Source of the DNA: an uncultured Pseudorhodobacter sp.
GTDB lineage: Bacteria > Pseudomonadota > Alphaproteobacteria > Rhodobacterales > Rhodobacteraceae
Assembly (NCBI GenBank): GCA_945957495.1
Contig: CAMFLG010000203.1
Location: forward strand, 1 to 6,220
Direction: 5' to 3'
DNA length: 6,220 nt
The notes under the pieces were generated by a model. That model saw nothing but the letters and a program-made list of their open reading frames with translations, was not told where the DNA came from and searched no databases. Within the stretch, counting starts at the first letter, position 1, and each line of letters starts with the position of its first letter. Below are positions 5,227 to 6,220 of the stretch, piece after piece. The translations under genes and the position numbers were made by a program.

Positions 5227-6117
5227 ATGACCCAGATCATCCCCGCCCTTGCCAATATTTCCGATTCCTATGATGCGGTTCTCTGCGATCTCTGGGGCTG
5301 CCTGCACAATGGCGTGACCCCCTTCCCCGCCGCCGTCGCGGCCCTGCAGGCCTTCCGCACCAAGGGCGGCAAAGTTATCCTGCTGACCAACGCGCCCCGA
5401 CCAAAATCAAGCGTTGTCAAACAGTTGGATGGCATGGGCGTTCCACGCGACGCCTGGGATGATGTGGTCACGTCAGGCGACGCCGCGCAATATGCCATGC
5501 TGACAGGCGCCGTGGGCCGCAAACTGCACCACATCGGCGCGCCCAAGGACATGCCGTTCTTCACCGATTTTTCCGCCGATCTGGCGGCGGTTGCCGCCGC
5601 AGAGCCGCCCTTCAGCCTCGTGTCGATCAACGACGCCGAAGGCATCGTTTGCACCGGCCTGACCGATGATCTGACCCAAACCCCCGACGACTATCGCGGC
5701 ACGCTGCTGATGGCAAAAACCCTCGGCCTGCCAATGCTTTGCGCCAACCCCGATATCGTGGTGCACTGGGGTGACAAGCTGCTGTATTGCGCAGGTGCCT
5801 TGGCGCAAGCCTATGAGAAAATCGGCGGCAAGGCCCTGTATTTCGGCAAACCCCACCCACCGATCTACGACCTCGCCCGCCGCCGACTCGCCGCGCTTGG
5901 CCTGCGCGATGATGCGGCAATTCTGGCCATCGGCGATGGCATCACGACCGATATTCAGGGGGCAATGTCGGAAAACATCGACGCGGTGTTCATCACCGGC
6001 GGCATTGATTCCACCGCCTTCGGCCCCGATTCTGATAATCCCGACAAGACTTTGCTAGAGGCCTGGCTGACCGCCCGTCAACTCTCGCCCAGCTTCGCCA
6101 TGGGCCACCTGCGCTGA
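5227..6117 (+). CDS. HAD superfamily class IIA hydrolase (TIGR01459-like)
   Basis: The protein is 296 residues, a cytoplasmic phosphatase-like HAD protein related to NagD. HAD motifs appear in order: motif I CDLWGCLHNG (nucleophile Asp21, with Trp23 where most HADs have the second Asp), motif II LLTNAPRP (Thr54, Asn55), the C2a cap (about 90-200), motif III GKPHPPIYD (Lys208) and motif IV IGDGITTDIQGA (Asp237, Asp242). The DLWG form of motif I and CANPDIVV (172-179) point to the TIGR01459 group, whose substrate is unknown. The ATG at 5227 has AGAAGG (5215-5220) 6 nt upstream. An open frame reaches back to 5077, but its codons give an Arg/Pro-rich run with no family match, so the later start is chosen. 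The gene follows the ppaC terminator and is probably transcribed separately. The family is sure; activity is uncertain because the usual acid/base Asp is absent. Confidence 0.9.
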   Translation: MTQIIPALANISDSYDAVLCDLWGCLHNGVTPFPAAVAALQAFRTKGGKVILLTNAPRPKSSVVKQLDGMGVPRDAWDDVVTSGDAAQYAMLTGAVGRKLHHIGAPKDMPFFTDFSADLAAVAAAEPPFSLVSINDAEGIVCTGLTDDLTQTPDDYRGTLLMAKTLGLPMLCANPDIVVHWGDKLLYCAGALAQAYEKIGGKALYFGKPHPPIYDLARRRLAALGLRDDAAILAIGDGITTDIQGAMSENIDAVFITGGIDSTAFGPDSDNPDKTLLEAWLTARQLSPSFAMGHLR

Positions 6118-6129
6118 CCGAAAAGTAAC

Positions 6130-6153
6130 AATGTTGCGCAGATAGCAAACATT
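6130..6153. promoter_or_regulatory. AT-rich imperfect inverted repeat downstream of the HAD gene
   Basis: AATGTT (6130-6135) and AACATT (6148-6153) form a 6-bp dyad around a 12-nt centre that itself holds TTGC and GCAA (TTGC-N7-GCAA, 6134-6148). It starts 13 nt after the HAD stop. There is no G+C-rich stem or T run, so it is more like a protein-binding site than a terminator. The surrounding bases are clearly AT-richer than the coding DNA. Confidence 0.3.
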
Positions 6154-6177
6154 ACGCACAAATCCTTCGTTTCAGAA

Positions 6178-6206
6178 TTGCGCCGCAGCGCAGCATCAAC
6201 TATGCT
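6178..6206 (+). promoter_or_regulatory. possible promoter of a gene beyond the right edge
   Basis: TTGCGC (6178-6183), 17 nt and TATGCT (6201-6206) form a candidate promoter pointing out of the window. The -10 matches four of six consensus bases and the -35 three of six. A dyad, GCAGCAT (6190-6196) and ATGCTGC (6202-6208), overlaps its spacer and -10, suggesting a repressed promoter. The gene it would serve is not visible. Confidence 0.4.
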
Positions 6207-6217
6207 GCACAGCAACA
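6203..6217. promoter_or_regulatory. TGC-rich dyad over the right-edge promoter
   Basis: TGCTGCACAGCAACA overlaps the candidate -10 and start site and matches the near-palindrome at 3945-3959 at 11 of 15 positions. It contains CTGC-ACA-GCAA, one base off CTGC-N3-GCAG, the form I recall for PhaR, the polyhydroxyalkanoate regulator of Rhodobacter and Paracoccus. Assignment to PhaR is speculative without seeing the downstream gene. Confidence 0.3.
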
Positions 6218-6220
6218 TCC

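Noticed and set aside
4353..5255. A 300-codon minus-strand open frame over ppaC and the following gap.
   Set aside because: It is Arg/Gly/His-rich, crosses both the hairpin repeat and the terminator, and opposes an intact pyrophosphatase gene.

Overview
The window is chromosomal DNA of an alphaproteobacterium, most likely a member of the Rhodobacteraceae/Paracoccaceae. The evidence is high GC content with strong G/C third-position bias, a GroESL pair under an exact CIRCE operator, a family II (manganese) pyrophosphatase and a class IIA HAD protein with a DLWG motif I. The genus assignment is an inference from gene content and style; no marker here fixes it. No mobile element, CRISPR array, RNA gene or defence system was found, and the window reads as ordinary core and near-core chromosome.

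Region 1 (1-1215, minus strand) is the groES-groEL heat-shock operon. The groEL gene runs off the left edge, so 249 N-terminal codons are present. The groES gene is complete. Upstream of groES are an A/T tract, a TTGACA -35 box, a weak -10 and a CIRCE inverted repeat at the expected transcription start, which implies HrcA repression. A GTAG-headed hairpin lies between groES and groEL.

Region 2 (1324-3922, plus strand, divergent from groES) holds three genes with overlapping stop and start codons. They encode an exported TraB/GumN (TIKI-like) protein, an AiiA/AttM-like metallo-beta-lactamase-fold hydrolase and a ten-helix EamA transporter. The packing (ATGA, then TGATG) implies co-translation. 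A shared role is not known.

Region 3 (3923-5031, plus strand) is ppaC with its own promoter (GTGACA-17-TATAGA) and a strong rho-independent terminator. A second GTAG-headed hairpin lies between the ppaC stop codon and that terminator.

Region 4 (5032-6220, plus strand) is a class IIA HAD hydrolase followed by an AT-richer, dyad-rich segment. That segment looks like the promoter and operator of a gene beyond the right edge.

The points most worth a second look are the pair of GTAG hairpins (REP-like), two matched TGC-rich near-palindromes in front of promoters, and the lactonase-like enzyme in which Asn replaces the AiiA catalytic Tyr.
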